A program made the translations under genes and the position numbers. A DNA stretch of 64,000 bases from Mesodorylaimus sp. YZB2_4 (lineage: Eukaryota > Nematoda > Enoplea > Dorylaimida > Dorylaimidae), in contig JASANH010000938.1 of the NCBI GenBank assembly GCA_030248295.1, positions 2,046,001 through 2,110,000 on the forward strand, read 5' to 3'. Positions 1-10,818 of this stretch are shown in pieces; position 1 is the stretch's first letter, and each line of letters begins with the position of its first letter. Below the pieces are notes generated by a model. The model was not told the origin of the DNA, did not search any database, and was given only the letters and a program-made list of their open reading frames with translations.

Positions 1-495
1 TCTGGCAGCGATGACGAATGCCTCGTAACTGTACGGCCAACAAATATGAGGCCCCCATCCAATATTGGCTTTGGGAAAGAGGTCCTCAAACACCTCTTTT
101 GTGAACCACCGCTCCAGTTCCGATGGCGGCATGTTATTTGGGTCCCGTGGTCGTTTACATTCAGATGAGGATGGCGAAGGCGGTCCGGAGCCGAATTTAG
201 TAGCATTCGGACATTTCACATCCACAACGCAGTGGTCAAGAATGCACTTAAATCCGGTTTTACATGAAGGATCGCATTTCCACGGACTTCTCACGAAAGT
301 GGGAGGAGATGGTAGAGAGGAGTTGGCCAGGTGATCTACGTCTAAAAAATAACAATATGATATTTGATCATCAGCGGGACTAAAACAGAAGTAAACATTT
401 TGGACCGACAAGAAAGCTTTCGTACTTTTCTTTTGAACAGCCTGTGCATGGCTAAGCCAGGAGCACAGAAGCCCAACAAGTATTAAGCACGGCAT
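1..495 (-). CDS. GH19 (class I) chitinase, N-terminal part, runs off the window
   Basis: Reading leftward from ATG at 495, the frame stays open to base 1 (165 codons) and the gene continues outside the window. The first ~20 residues (MPCLILVGLLCSWLSHAQA) look like a signal peptide, so the protein should be secreted. A Cys-rich stretch and a Pro/Ser linker follow. The last ~36 residues carry the start of a GH19 catalytic domain: a WFT..VFEDLFPKA motif, then WGP, then PYSYEAF and AAR. GH19 enzymes cleave beta-1,4 GlcNAc chains; nematodes carry several and may use them on eggshell, pharynx or food chitin. The catalytic glutamates lie beyond the window edge. A short intron between about 425 and 350 (GTACGA...TTTTTTAG) is possible, because that segment reads poorly. 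Family call is firm; the exon structure is not. Confidence 0.8.
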   Translation of the reverse strand, partial: MPCLILVGLLCSWLSHAQAVQKKSTKAFLSVQNVYFCFSPADDQISYCYFLDVDHLANSSLPSPPTFVRSPWKCDPSCKTGFKCILDHCVVDVKCPNATKFGSGPPSPSSSECKRPRDPNNMPPSELERWFTKEVFEDLFPKANIGWGPHICWPYSYEAFVIAAR

Positions 496-3035
496 TAAAA
501 ATGATGACTGTGTTTAATTGAAGTTGCGAAATGGACTGGTTCCACAGTAGGTACATGTGGGGGGCACCACCGGGACACCTAGCCCGCTTTGCCCATCATG
601 TTTAGACCTCGGTCAAGCGGATGGGTAAGACTGAGCGATGAAACCATGTGCAAGCTTTGGAAAATTTTAGCTCATCTTATTTCTCAACAAACTTGGGCAG
701 CTGTCAAAGATTCGTGGCGCGGTATCAAAGGCACTTCGGGAGCAGTCATCCATCACTTACCCGAATTGAGCGGTTCGAGTATGGCCGACAAGTGCACGGC
801 CGCTAGCGCGCTGATCAGGTTCCATAGAGTGCTAATCATGTTTCGCTACTCTCCAAGGGTCACTCGCACTCCTAATCGCGCAAATGATGGCCGATCATCG
901 TGGTCGATACGAGTTTCGGAGGAGACCCGGAATAAAATCCGTACTAGTCGCTGGTCCGTAGCTCGAAGTGGGTGGTCTCCTTTGAGAAACAGTTTCGTCT
1001 CGAAGTGTCACGGCCGAGCCCAGCCGAGCCGAGATGAGCGAGCGATTGGGTTTTCGATTGACCGTCCGTGCTTTCACATCCAACATGGCGACCAACGGTT
1101 CTCGGCGCTGAGAGCTTTTCTACCTCGGCAAACACTGCACGCACGCCGCATCGAGATAATGCCCCGACGCTGACATCATTCGTTTGCTTAGCCGTCGATT
1201 GCTAAGGGAAATGGGTAAAAAGACGAGCTGGGCGTGCGCAAAAATGTAGCACCGGCAATAAAGATCTACTCACCGTTTACAAAATATCGACTTCGTCCAT
1301 CTTGCTGATTCTGGCCCATCCCACAGCACGACACCGAATCTTCCCAAGTGTCTATTGAATTACTTGTCTCGAAATGGCACCCCCTATTATCCATTCGGAA
1401 AACGGCTTTTCTTCTTTGCTATTTTTGGATCCGTGGTCCTCTCGACAGCTGACAATAGGGAAACATCAAACGGGTGTTCTAACGTACGAGATAGTGTTTG
1501 CCAAAGTCTGTAACAGAAAGTGGTCACGAAAACTTTGTTTACGCGGGCGGAGATGGATGAGTCACCTGCCATGCTCAAGTATGATATGCCTCTGATCGTG
1601 ACGAGGAAAATTTTGACTGCTGTCTTGCAGGGGCGTAAAAATTTAAGGATTCAAACAAGTTTCTGAAGATCAGATGCAGCTTCTTAGCGCCTTACATCTA
1701 ATTTCAAAGCGTACAGTCTCATGATTATCAGAATATTACTTAGGGTTTGGAATCATAGCCATGGCATACTGTAAATGGCATCGTGCCTCTGTGCCATGAA
1801 AGCCACCTGTGTAGCAATAAATAATGTTCTTAGACGCACCTACTGTATACGGTAATATGGAGATGAAATCAATACATATGCCCCAAATACATCCTAGGCG
1901 CACTCTGCTAGGAAATACAGTCCTAGAGACGGACACGTGGTATGACGCATATAGACAGGACTGCTTGCTAAACCTTGCGATACAATGCAAAAGCACTCTG
2001 GATGCGGAGTCCAATGAGGGTATTTGCTTGGGTCAGGAGTAAACGATGATGATGAACCCCTATAACTCTGTATAAACAGGTGAGACGCGTGGCGACAGAT
2101 TGATGTGAGTGAGATGCAAAAATCAGACTGCGCAATGCAGATTGTCAAAATTTCCGCAACTGCTCTTACGAATTTGCATCTCGGTCCGGCTGGTCTCCTT
2201 CTGGTGGAATTAGTCAATCTCTCACATTGACAACGGAATGAGTGAGTGAGTGCGCAAACCATCCCTTTCACGTGTCCCCTCATCCTCAGATGCGCAATTG
2301 GTGATGTGGTTAATCACTAGGAGCCGCCATATCTATGCACACGATCACACGTTTACCCAATACCTACTTCTGAAAAATAGACGGTCACTTGCATGTTCAT
2401 ACATTCCAAATAAAATGAACTCATTCAAAAAATTTCTATCCTTACACCCTAACTAATGGCAAGTTTTAAAAGTACTTTACTTTTTAGCCTCAACATTCAA
2501 AAGCCAGGCAGTAGCCAGTCGCTCCGAGATTACTTTCTAAACCTTGCTCCTGAATAAGTTTTCAAATTTCGATGCAGAGAAGTGCATTTTGTCTTAATCG
2601 AATAGAAGCTACGCTCGGTTTAAATCACGGTGTCTCGTTCGGCTGCTCACGAAAGAAGATTACGAATTACGAAATCCAGTTCAACTAACGTTAGCCTCGT
2701 AGTTAAAACGTCGCTAAAACATTGATTAAATGCTTCGGCAAATCTTTCACTTGCTCGAAAAACACTGGCAGAATAGCAAAAGTGAACGAGCGGAAGCAAA
2801 CGAGCGAGCTCATTGGCACCGAGGTAATCGGTGGAATGGTGACTAAGAATGGCTGCGGGATACAGGTGTGCTATGTTTATAGATAAGCTCTGAAATTCGT
2901 GCCATCTGGTTTCGGCCTGCCTCTTTCCAGTTTCTTGGTACGATTACTCTATTCGCGCTAGGTAGGACGCTGGCCCACTCATTCCTTCCCATTGAGTCTT
3001 ACAGGAGGTAGTGTTGGAGCTGGAACTTTGCCATC
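496..3035. other. Intergenic, no supported gene
   Basis: Lies between two divergently transcribed genes, the chitinase (-) and the HSP-12-like gene (+). Several 60-190 codon open frames exist on both strands, but none shows a domain, a signal peptide, biased composition or splice junctions joining it to a neighbour. The GC-richer block at about 880-1200 could hold promoter or untranslated sequence. No convincing heat-shock element array was seen upstream of 3036. Confidence 0.5.
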
Positions 3036-3989
3036 ATGGCCACCAGACGATCATCGAATACTTGGGATTGGCCATTGCAGCAACAAGATGGCATTGTCAA
3101 TATTCAAAATGATGCAAGGACATTTGAAGCCGATTTGGAAATTCCTACTTTTAAAGCTAATGAAATCGAGGTGCGTGCTCCTTGTACGAGCTTGCAAGGC
3201 CTAACAAGAGGAAGCCTGTTGTAGGATCTCTCCAAGTCACAAGAAGATACCCTTACCACATTTCTTGGGGTGGCTACATTATTTTAATATCCGCAGAGGC
3301 GCATGTTGACACTTGTTTGGGTTGTATGCCCATGTTCCATCTTTCCATGCATATCATGGCTTACTCATCATATTTTCCAAGTATCTGCACACCTTGCTAT
3401 GCTGTACGCTAATCCATGTGTGAGTACAGCTGATGCTATTGACACCTGCAGGGAAGACTTCTTTAAATGAACTCCTGCGCTCTCATTTCCCGCTTGACGT
3501 AGCTTCTTTCCAGGACACAAAGACCACATTATGCTTTCCTACATTAGAGTGCAAATCATAAGCTATCAGTGCACTAAAGAAGCCACCTCGAGGGTCCAGA
3601 AACTACTTTGTCTTGGTTTCAGGTGAAAGTCGTGAATGAAGAACTCGTCATTCGGTGCTGCAAGGAAGTCGTTGGTTATGGCGGGCGTTTGCGAACACGA
3701 GAGATTCAACGCTCTTACAAGCTTCCCCCTGATGTGGACCTGCGCACGGTAATAAGCCTGTGGGGTGACGACACAAGTGCTTCAGGGTACAAGAGATATG
3801 CACCTTGAACATATGTACACATAAGTGCTATCTCAGTGATTACGAGGTCTAGAAGTGGTCCTTTCACATCCTATCACAGTCCACACTTGGATACGTTGAG
3901 GTGTCTGGAAAGATTTCACATTTCAGGTGAAGTCAACTATAAAAAGCGATGGTAAGCTTCATATTCTGGCATCAAAAAAACCGCGTTAA
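3036..3989 (+). CDS. HSP-12-like small heat-shock protein (alpha-crystallin domain)
   Basis: ATP-independent holdase-type chaperone family. Three exons, 3036-3170, 3623-3748 and 3927-3989, all phase 0, encode 107 residues. Donors are GTGCGT and GTAATA; acceptors are TTTCAG. The start has TWDWPLQ followed by D-G-I-V, the signature of the nematode HSP-12 subgroup. The crystallin core then runs through NEIEVKVV, the REIQRSYKLPPDVD strand and a short end (LHILASKKPR). At 107 residues it has almost no N-terminal arm and only a stub of C-terminal extension, as in the ~12 kDa nematode forms. In Caenorhabditis such proteins are poor chaperones in vitro and are often developmentally regulated rather than heat-induced. 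The end of the core differs slightly from a textbook A-x-x-x-G-x-L motif (here STIKSDGKL). Confidence 0.9.
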
Positions 3990-4370
3990 TGGTCACGTTT
4001 TGACATACTGCGTTCCGATTCCATTTCCATATCGCTTACATGACCATGAATTATTTGGCAAGAATATGAATCTTTCGTATGATCGTCGAGAATATGATCA
4101 ATTTTCGATGAAAGGCACTAGCTACGATCACATCAGCGATGTTTGTGATTATTTTTTGAAATGAATGCTTGCTCATTTTTGGCTGCACTTACGGTAAGTG
4201 ACAAAAACAATGCTTTACTGACCTTGCCATTATTTGCAAAATATCTACTCGCAATGCACAACAGACCCGCAATAAACATTGCTTCAAATACCTTCAGGAC
4301 TGGATAACTAGTACGCCTCATGGTCAGATAAAACGTTAAGCACTGTATTATCATCAGCAAGTTCCATGAC

Positions 4371-4763
4371 TCAACGTGGCGGTTTCGGTTTGTCTGTAGC
4401 CTTTGATTTAGATTTAGCTTTGGATTTCTGCTTCGATTTCGATTTTGACTTCGATTTACTCTTTGATTTGGGGGCTCCGTCTTCAGCATCTTTACCCTTC
4501 GCTTTCCGTCGTCGCTCGTTTCTCAATTTCCATTTATACAGGAACCAGGCAGTGGTTATCCCAACCACGATGAGAACGACGACTAGAACCACGATGACAA
4601 CCAGCCAGATGTTCTTGCTGCTCGGTCGCTTTCTTCCTGGTCCAGGGCCAAAAGGCGGAGGGGTCGTTCTTCGTTGTTGCGCCCACACTGCGACGGACAA
4701 AGCGAACAAAAACATCACTGAACGCCGCAGCATTGCGAAACCAATACCACGAAAATACTCCAT
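4371..4763 (-). CDS. Small single-pass membrane protein with Lys/Ser repeat tail
   Basis: Single open frame of 130 residues from ATG at 4763; an internal Met 11 codons in could also be the start and would leave a cleaner signal peptide (MLRRSVMFLFALSVAVWA). A short Pro-rich ectodomain is followed by one strong transmembrane helix (about residues 53-73, rich in Val and Ile). The cytosolic tail is very basic: a KWKLRNERRRKAKGK stretch and then about ten Lys-Ser alternations with Gln and Ala interruptions, ending KPKPPR. I do not recognise the family. The opposite strand is also open (4366-4773), but translates the repeat into Asp/Phe alternation and is taken as a shadow. A tail of this charge could bind acidic lipids or nucleic acid; that is inference. 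Confidence 0.6.
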   Translation of the reverse strand: MEYFRGIGFAMLRRSVMFLFALSVAVWAQQRRTTPPPFGPGPGRKRPSSKNIWLVVIVVLVVVLIVVGITTAWFLYKWKLRNERRRKAKGKDAEDGAPKSKSKSKSKSKSKQKSKAKSKSKATDKPKPPR

Positions 4764-5115
4764 GTCGGCCTGACCACGATTTCGCGATGCGAGAAGGCGA
4801 AGGCTCTGCCTCCTCCAGCAGTTGGCAGTGAGTGACTACGCTGCATTCTTCAGGGATTACAGTACTTTACATCCTGCATGCATGTGGTACATTGCATGAT
4901 CTGGGCAACATTGTAGTTTCAATATCAGAACTCCATACGAACCATATACGGTATATCACTTTGGCAATTTCAGCTTCCCAGAACACTCAGATCTAATATC
5001 ACTGTTTCTCCATCCCTAATCAAGCGTCTCTGTAAAACACTTTTGGTCATCGACCTATAAGATAAACAATGCTGCCCTACTGCTTGATACAGTATATATA
5101 CCTATTAGGCCATGC

Positions 5116-6797
5116 TTACTTGTATTCTAAATTCCCGCTAATGAACACTCGACTTGCCACCCACGACTCGGGCCCATCGTGCCAAAACCAGCTTCTGTAT
5201 TTTCGATAGACGAGGGACATGCGGCTGCTCCGTGTGTCTATGGGATGAGGGAATACTACGACACGTGTTTTCATTTTATTCGGCTCTAGAATCTGGTCCT
5301 GTCTGCTTACGAAAAAGTGAGTGAGAAACACGTCGAGTCCTCGAGCGACTAGTCTTACCTTTGGAAGTGTACCGTTTCTCCTTTGCCCTCAGTGTCGTTT
5401 GGACTGTGCAGAGTTATTGTGATTTCGCCTTTTACCTGCGTCTCCGAAGTCACAGAGAGAACGTACTGCGCACCTGAATACAGTATACGAGTATGTATAT
5501 TCGACTATGCCGTAGCACCTTTGCGGCTGCACTGCAAGGGAAATGGTGTACTAACCACAGTAACGTCCGTGCGTCTTGTTCTCCGACAGTGTGTCCACGT
5601 AGAAGGTGCCTCGTGTGTCCATGCTGGTCTCATATCCAAGGTACGGGCAGCCGCCGTGCGTGTTATTGGAATAGCATTGAAAGCAACGCCCATTTTTCCA
5701 GTCCTCTTCACTCTCGCAGGGAAAGGCGGTAAATTTACACCCGTGGTGATTACCAGAGCTCCTAATTGATTCTATGTAATACACGTAAGACAAATCGTGA
5801 CTGCACTTGTTTTCGCTCGAGGCGAACAGGCCTAAAAGATCAGGCGATAAGGAGTAACCTGTGCTTATGTACTTGTACAGTCTCGCATACAGGCTTTTTG
5901 CCACCGCCCTCCATTCACGTAAAAGTCAGCATGGCCCATAGGCTGTATGCTAGCATACTCCTTGCCGTCACTATGGCCACCATTCGTGTGAATGACTTGG
6001 ACAAATTGCGCGTCGCCTGGTTCCAAACGGCATTCTGCCGAAGTCCCGGTAAAGCGCCAATTAGAGGGATCTAAGCCTGAAATGAGTAGACGTGGGCGAT
6101 GCAAGTGGGATAACGTGCATTATTCATAGACATCTCGCCCGTCTAGAAAAACTGAACCTTTACCAACGATGCTCTTGACCGGGGTGGCGACGGCGACCAA
6201 CGCTTTACCAGCAAAGGCGGCCACGTGCACGCCTAAACTGTATCCGATAATTGTTGTATTATCCAAATTAGCCTTTTCATACAACTCCAAAAAGGTGAGA
6301 ACATTTGCCAGCATGCCTCCTACAGTCCTTGAATTTGATGCTGCTTGATAATAGTTTGGATAATCTACTCCCACGATCCAGTTGATGATCAATACATTAT
6401 TTCCTTTGTCGACCAAGACATCTTTCAATGGCCTTAGAAACTTGCCAAAAGGGAACACTTGACTAAAGCCGTGTACAATAACGAACAATGGTCGTCGGGC
6501 GTTCAAGTTCAATTCGGCCATGCTGGACATGTTGAAGTAATCGATATATTGTGGCAACGTTCCGTTCGCATTTTCTGGTGTATAAATGTAAAAACTAGCT
6601 CCCATTTCCTTTGGGCTGTAGGGTAAGACAAACAGTTGGTTGCACTTGTTTCGTTCATCGTTAGCAAAGCAGCCGATATCTTCGAAGCACACTTCGCCTC
6701 TATTCCACACCAAATTTAATAAATCTCTCCACAAATTCGAGATGCTAACGGTGATTATAAACATGTACGCTTTGAACAGCAAAGAGAACAAATCCAT
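5116..6797 (-). CDS. Secreted lipase, pancreatic lipase family (AB hydrolase)
   Basis: Hydrolyses ester bonds of lipids, probably triacylglycerol or phospholipid, outside the cell. Five exons on the minus strand, 6797-6164, 6076-5891, 5831-5556, 5473-5359 and 5302-5116, join in phase to give 465 residues, the normal length for the family. Residues 1-20 form a signal peptide, followed by the family start GEVCFEDIGCF. All three catalytic residues are present: Ser187 in GYSLG, Asp214 in GLDPS just after the first junction, and His285 in CSHD. The HG motif of the oxyanion hole is at 109-110. The domain tail has paired cysteines (GRCFQCYSN, GGCPYLGYET). The last two exons form a beta-rich segment in the place of the PLAT/C2-like colipase-binding domain. 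Introns are 57-87 nt. It looks intact and active; the substrate cannot be told. Confidence 0.9.
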
Positions 6798-7206
6798 TTC
6801 ATGTCAGGGCGTAAACCTGGCTTTGAACCTGGTCAGAGTGTGAATGTGATAGACTGCTTTGACAGGTGTGTAAGCAGGGGGGATTCGAGCTCTCCATAAG
6901 CCACGCAACTTAGGCATGCTCATCCCAAACTTGTCAAGATTCATGCTAATATGTAAGCGACTGTGCAAGCATGTCCGCAAACAGCGTCAGTCCGCAAAGT
7001 CAAAAGTAATGTGTGCGAAAATTATACGCCTTGGAACAGTCACTTTTCAAACATTGACTTCCTCTTTTGCCATGATCCAGTCAAAACATACATTTTTCCC
7101 ATATTTCAAACAGAAACAATGCTTACGATTAGACAGTGTCACGATCATAATGTTTGTTCTCGTGGCCCCTACTCTGTCAACATTCACGATCACGCGATCA
7201 ATGTCA

Positions 7207-7699
7207 TCACGGCCATGCTGTGTCATCCTGGCCAAAGGGTTCACGGAGTTGATAGAAGTAGAATGGAGTTTGCTTGCGGACTAGGACTAATCGCGCTGAT
7301 GGGGCATCCAGTTCGTCTTCTTGCCTTTTCGAAGCCCGTTGGATCAATGAAAACAAATATCTCGCATTCTGCTGGTCCAAGGAATTCCTGAAAATATAGG
7401 AAATGAGAACAGGAAAAATCGAAGTATCCTGATCAGACATAGTCTCATCAATGGGTGCAGATTAGAAGTGTGACTGTGATAAGACATTTAGAAGCGAGCA
7501 ATGTCGCTCCTCCACTCGTCAGAACTGCCTAGTCGTGGCCATACAATCGAACAGGTCCTCACATCCCAGAGGCCACTTACATTTTCTCAGGCCGCCTGAG
7601 TGCTCCAATAGACATCCACGGATTATCTGAGGCCGTAATTTCATCAAAAACCAAAGCCACCAGGAAAACGGCCAGAAATATATTCATCCACGTACGCAT
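7207..7699 (-). CDS. Putative secreted peptide precursor (neuropeptide-like)
   Basis: Two exons, 7699-7581 and 7387-7207, join in phase 2 across a GTAAGT...TTTCAG intron to encode 99 residues. Residues 1-23 (MRTWMNIFLAVFLVALVF...) are a clear signal peptide. The remainder has no cysteines and is cut by basic pairs: Arg-Arg near residue 34, Lys-Arg after SLIQRAS, and an Arg-Lys further on. This is the pattern of a prohormone-convertase substrate that could release peptides such as the NARYLFSLIQ region. No C-terminal amidation Gly precedes a dibasic site, and no known peptide family was recognised. Alternatives are a secreted antimicrobial or a chance join; the in-phase splice and signal peptide argue for a real gene. 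Confidence 0.5.
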
Positions 7700-9702
7700 A
7701 TCGAAAACTGTCCTTGAACCAGTTGAAGAAGAAAAGCTGCAATTATAACAAAAAGCGTTGCCTCTCACGGGCCTTGGAGCAAGCAGCAGGAGGCTGGCCG
7801 AAGACAGCAGACTGAAGGAGATGGGCGTGCGAAAGGGTTATAAGGCATGGGGAGGCAATTAGATGGTTCGCGAGCTGCTAGAGAAAACCCGCGTTGAAGG
7901 GCCTTATCCTCCCACTAGTTTCCGTCTTGATCAAAGTGGGGCACAGTTTGATAATGGCTTTTTGATACCTATTCATTCACGCGTCGCCTAGCTCGCCCCT
8001 TTCCCGATTCTGTCTACTATCAGTCGCTCGAACGCCATGGGCTCAATTATAAGCGAAATTCGATTCTTGTCCTGATGCTATTCCGGCTCATCGAACCAGG
8101 CAGGTACTGTTTCCAGGAAAACTGTTTTTAATGCTCGAAAAACGATGTCTGAGAGAGATGGCCATCCACGAAGTCTACTACTAAAGATCAGAGCACAATG
8201 TAAAAGCACAGAATCGTGTATGATGATGACTGGCTCGGGTGTTTTCCCCAGATATAAAAGTAGCTTCTAAGGTGTGTGTTGTGAACTTCAGTTCTTGTCA
8301 ATATCTTATTTCCTGAACACAGGGAATGCCGAGGCGTTGACTTGAAGACGTAGGCACGCGCAGCATTGTTTTCTTGATTTCTATCATTTCAAAAGACCTA
8401 TCAATTATCTCTCTGGGGAATTCGACTTTGACGCAATGGCAACAAAAATGTTGGGCCTTCGCGTATTTTCTTGAGCAAAATGGTGTCTAATGAGGCGTGA
8501 TTTGCTTCTTTTAACCCTACTATGTGCGTCCATGTCTTTCTGTGTTCGATGTGTACATCATTCTCCCAATTAGTCTGCAGCTAGTGTGAATATTTGCAGT
8601 AGGCATTGCCTCACATCCTAGTCGAGAGATCCGGCTTCAAGGCCTGTGCTAGCCTGAATGACGTTCGTCTTTGAACAGAAATGGAATATCCACCCACAAG
8701 TCTGAGAGATGTGACTTGATTGCATGCGTTTTAAACGATGGCTCCTAAAACGCAATACTCGCAGCATGTGTGGAAGCTGTGATGCTATTCTTTGAATAAA
8801 AGTCTGCCCTTCACCCCGCACTCTCGCCCTCCTTGGCGTAATTTCCTCATTTTTCTATTCTGCACCGCCCTCAAGTAACCCTCCTGGTCATCATATAACT
8901 GTAGCCCCATGCGCTACGAGGCAGTTTACAGAGGGAGCAAATCCTCATTTTGCGCAATCCTGCTGGGCTTGAGCGGTTAGTTTGAAGTTGTTTCTTCATA
9001 TTTTTGTGAGGCTACATCGAATATTTACATAGTTATATGGAGCTGCGACCTTGACGCAGTGACAACAAGAGTGTTGAGTCGTGGCGAGTTCTCGAGCAGA
9101 ATCATATCTAACGATAAGAAGGCATGATTTTCTTTAAGCCAACCATGCACATACCTACAGTATTTACAAGAGCACAGTGAACGCTCAAGGATTCTTCCTG
9201 GTATTGTAAAGCAAATACCCAAATGCAACGCACGCAAAGAAGACACAACCAGACCACGAGTCATGATGCTCAGCATACCAGTAGCTCATGGTAAATATTA
9301 TTCTGTCACAACTGACGGTGAGAAGCTTGTCATCGGAATGCATTCTTCTTACGTCGGCTAGATCCACACTATCCCATGACACTGCCCAACATCATTGGCA
9401 GATCCCTTAGCACGGGGCTGGATTCGACTTGAACTAGCCCACCACGCCGCGTGATCATCATGGGCAGGTCCTCGCAACAGTCGAACATGGTGATGCTTAC
9501 ATCGATCAGATGTGCCATCGTTTTCACCCCTTCTGGTAATCGAACAGATCAGTGTAAAGACGGAGGACTGAAGTTTAAAAGTAGCTGAAGACGAGTATTT
9601 TTATTCCCAACCAAACTCACAAGTCGATCACTTTCCGATCTGTACTGCCAGCAATGCACCACTATTTATACACAATACGCCATCCCATAGTTGCGGAGGC
9701 GG
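7700..9702. other. Intergenic, no supported gene
   Basis: About 2 kb with only short, featureless frames on both strands. No domain, tRNA or repeat array was recognised. The part next to 7700 probably holds the promoter of the peptide-precursor gene. Confidence 0.4.
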
Positions 9703-10183
9703 CTAAGGCGTTAAGAGAAACCGCTCTGCGTTTACTCTTCGCATTCGTTTTGTTAAGCTAACAACAAGCCTTTCCGTCGCCCGAAATAGCAGAATGCATT
9801 TAAACATTCCTGTGGTTGAGACAGTGGGCGTGGACTTGTCTGAATTCCAAGCATTTATTTCTTTCGGCTCGTCCGATTGGGACATTTCCGCCTGGTATTG
9901 TTGTGCAGCCACACATTCGGGTAACGTGTGCTGTTCAAATAAAAGACTAGCTTTTCCTATAGCGTGGGATATTGAGCATCGGAAGTTGCATCACGTCATC
10001 CAAAGTTTGTTTGACTCTACTTATAGTAGTTTGGCGTGTTGTAATGGGTGTGGTTACCAAGTAAAAAGTGGTCAAAACGAGTCCGGCGACGATATTCGGT
10101 TCAATGAAACGCACAATTTTTTGTGTTGAAAGAGGAGGTAACAAGTTTGATTGAAACTGCGAATCATTCTCCCATTGTGGCAT
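9703..10183 (-). other. Two small open frames, coding status unclear
   Basis: A 78-codon frame from ATG at 10183 contains a possible membrane helix (NIVAGLVLTTFYLVTTPI), and a second frame (9912-9703) lies downstream. I found no convincing splice junction between them and no recognised family. They could be exons of a small membrane protein or random frames; recorded because the next certain gene is 640 bases away. Confidence 0.2.
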
Positions 10184-10530
10184 GATATAGATAGAAGCGT
10201 TTTTCCGTTCAGCAAAAGATTATGAGAAAATGTTGCAGAAAAAAATTGCGAAATGCATTGTATACATCCGAACTGACTTGTTTGCTCATTTTTACGACTG
10301 TGCATGCAAATTCGACTAGTGGTCCATGACTCCATACTGATGATCCCCCGCCGCTCCTGTGACACTGAACGGTATCATGATGGTGAAGGAACAAGGCTAA
10401 GCCTTTTTATAGTAAAAACAATAGAAAGGCGGATGGGTGTCCAGAATTTTAGGTTGGCCTATCTGGCCCTAAATTAGCGCACTATCGAATTGCGATTAAA
10501 CGAACTTTTATAAACCCGAATCTTGCTATG

Positions 10531-10545
10531 CCCCCCCCCCCCCCT
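10531..10545. repeat. Homopolymer C tract (15 C)
   Basis: Run of about 15 C between the small frames and the tetraspanin gene. Similar tracts occur at about 18047-18057 (11 C) and 50164-50180 (17 C). Such runs are unstable and their length may be an assembly estimate. Confidence 0.9.
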
Positions 10546-10818
10546 AATACATACGTAGAAACGGGCTATACCGCTGGCACCAGTCGTCTTATTATCTGGT
10601 ACGGTAGTGTTGTATTCATCGTGGCCAGCGTCAGTAAGGTAGGTGGAGACTAAAACACAGGACCTCCAGTCCAAATCGGTCATGACCACTCTCTACTGGA
10701 TCATCTTCCTTGCTCCTGAACGAGTACAGGGTACTAATAAACGCTAACATATTGTAGCATCGCACAAAAAGGCAGTCACGGTCATTCCACCAATCGGAAA
10801 AATTCTCAGCATGAAAAT

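Noticed and set aside
589..1173. 194-codon plus-strand frame upstream of the HSP-12-like gene
   Set aside because: Composition is dominated by Arg and Ser with no domain, two minus frames are equally open in the same place, and no splice partners were found.
4366..4773. Plus-strand frame opposite the Lys/Ser membrane protein
   Set aside because: It is the reverse translation of the Lys-Ser repeat into Asp/Phe runs; the minus frame has signal peptide, helix and tail in sensible order.
6870..6960. B-box-like GAGCTCGAATC on the minus strand
   Set aside because: No A-box at the proper distance and no cloverleaf; treated as chance.
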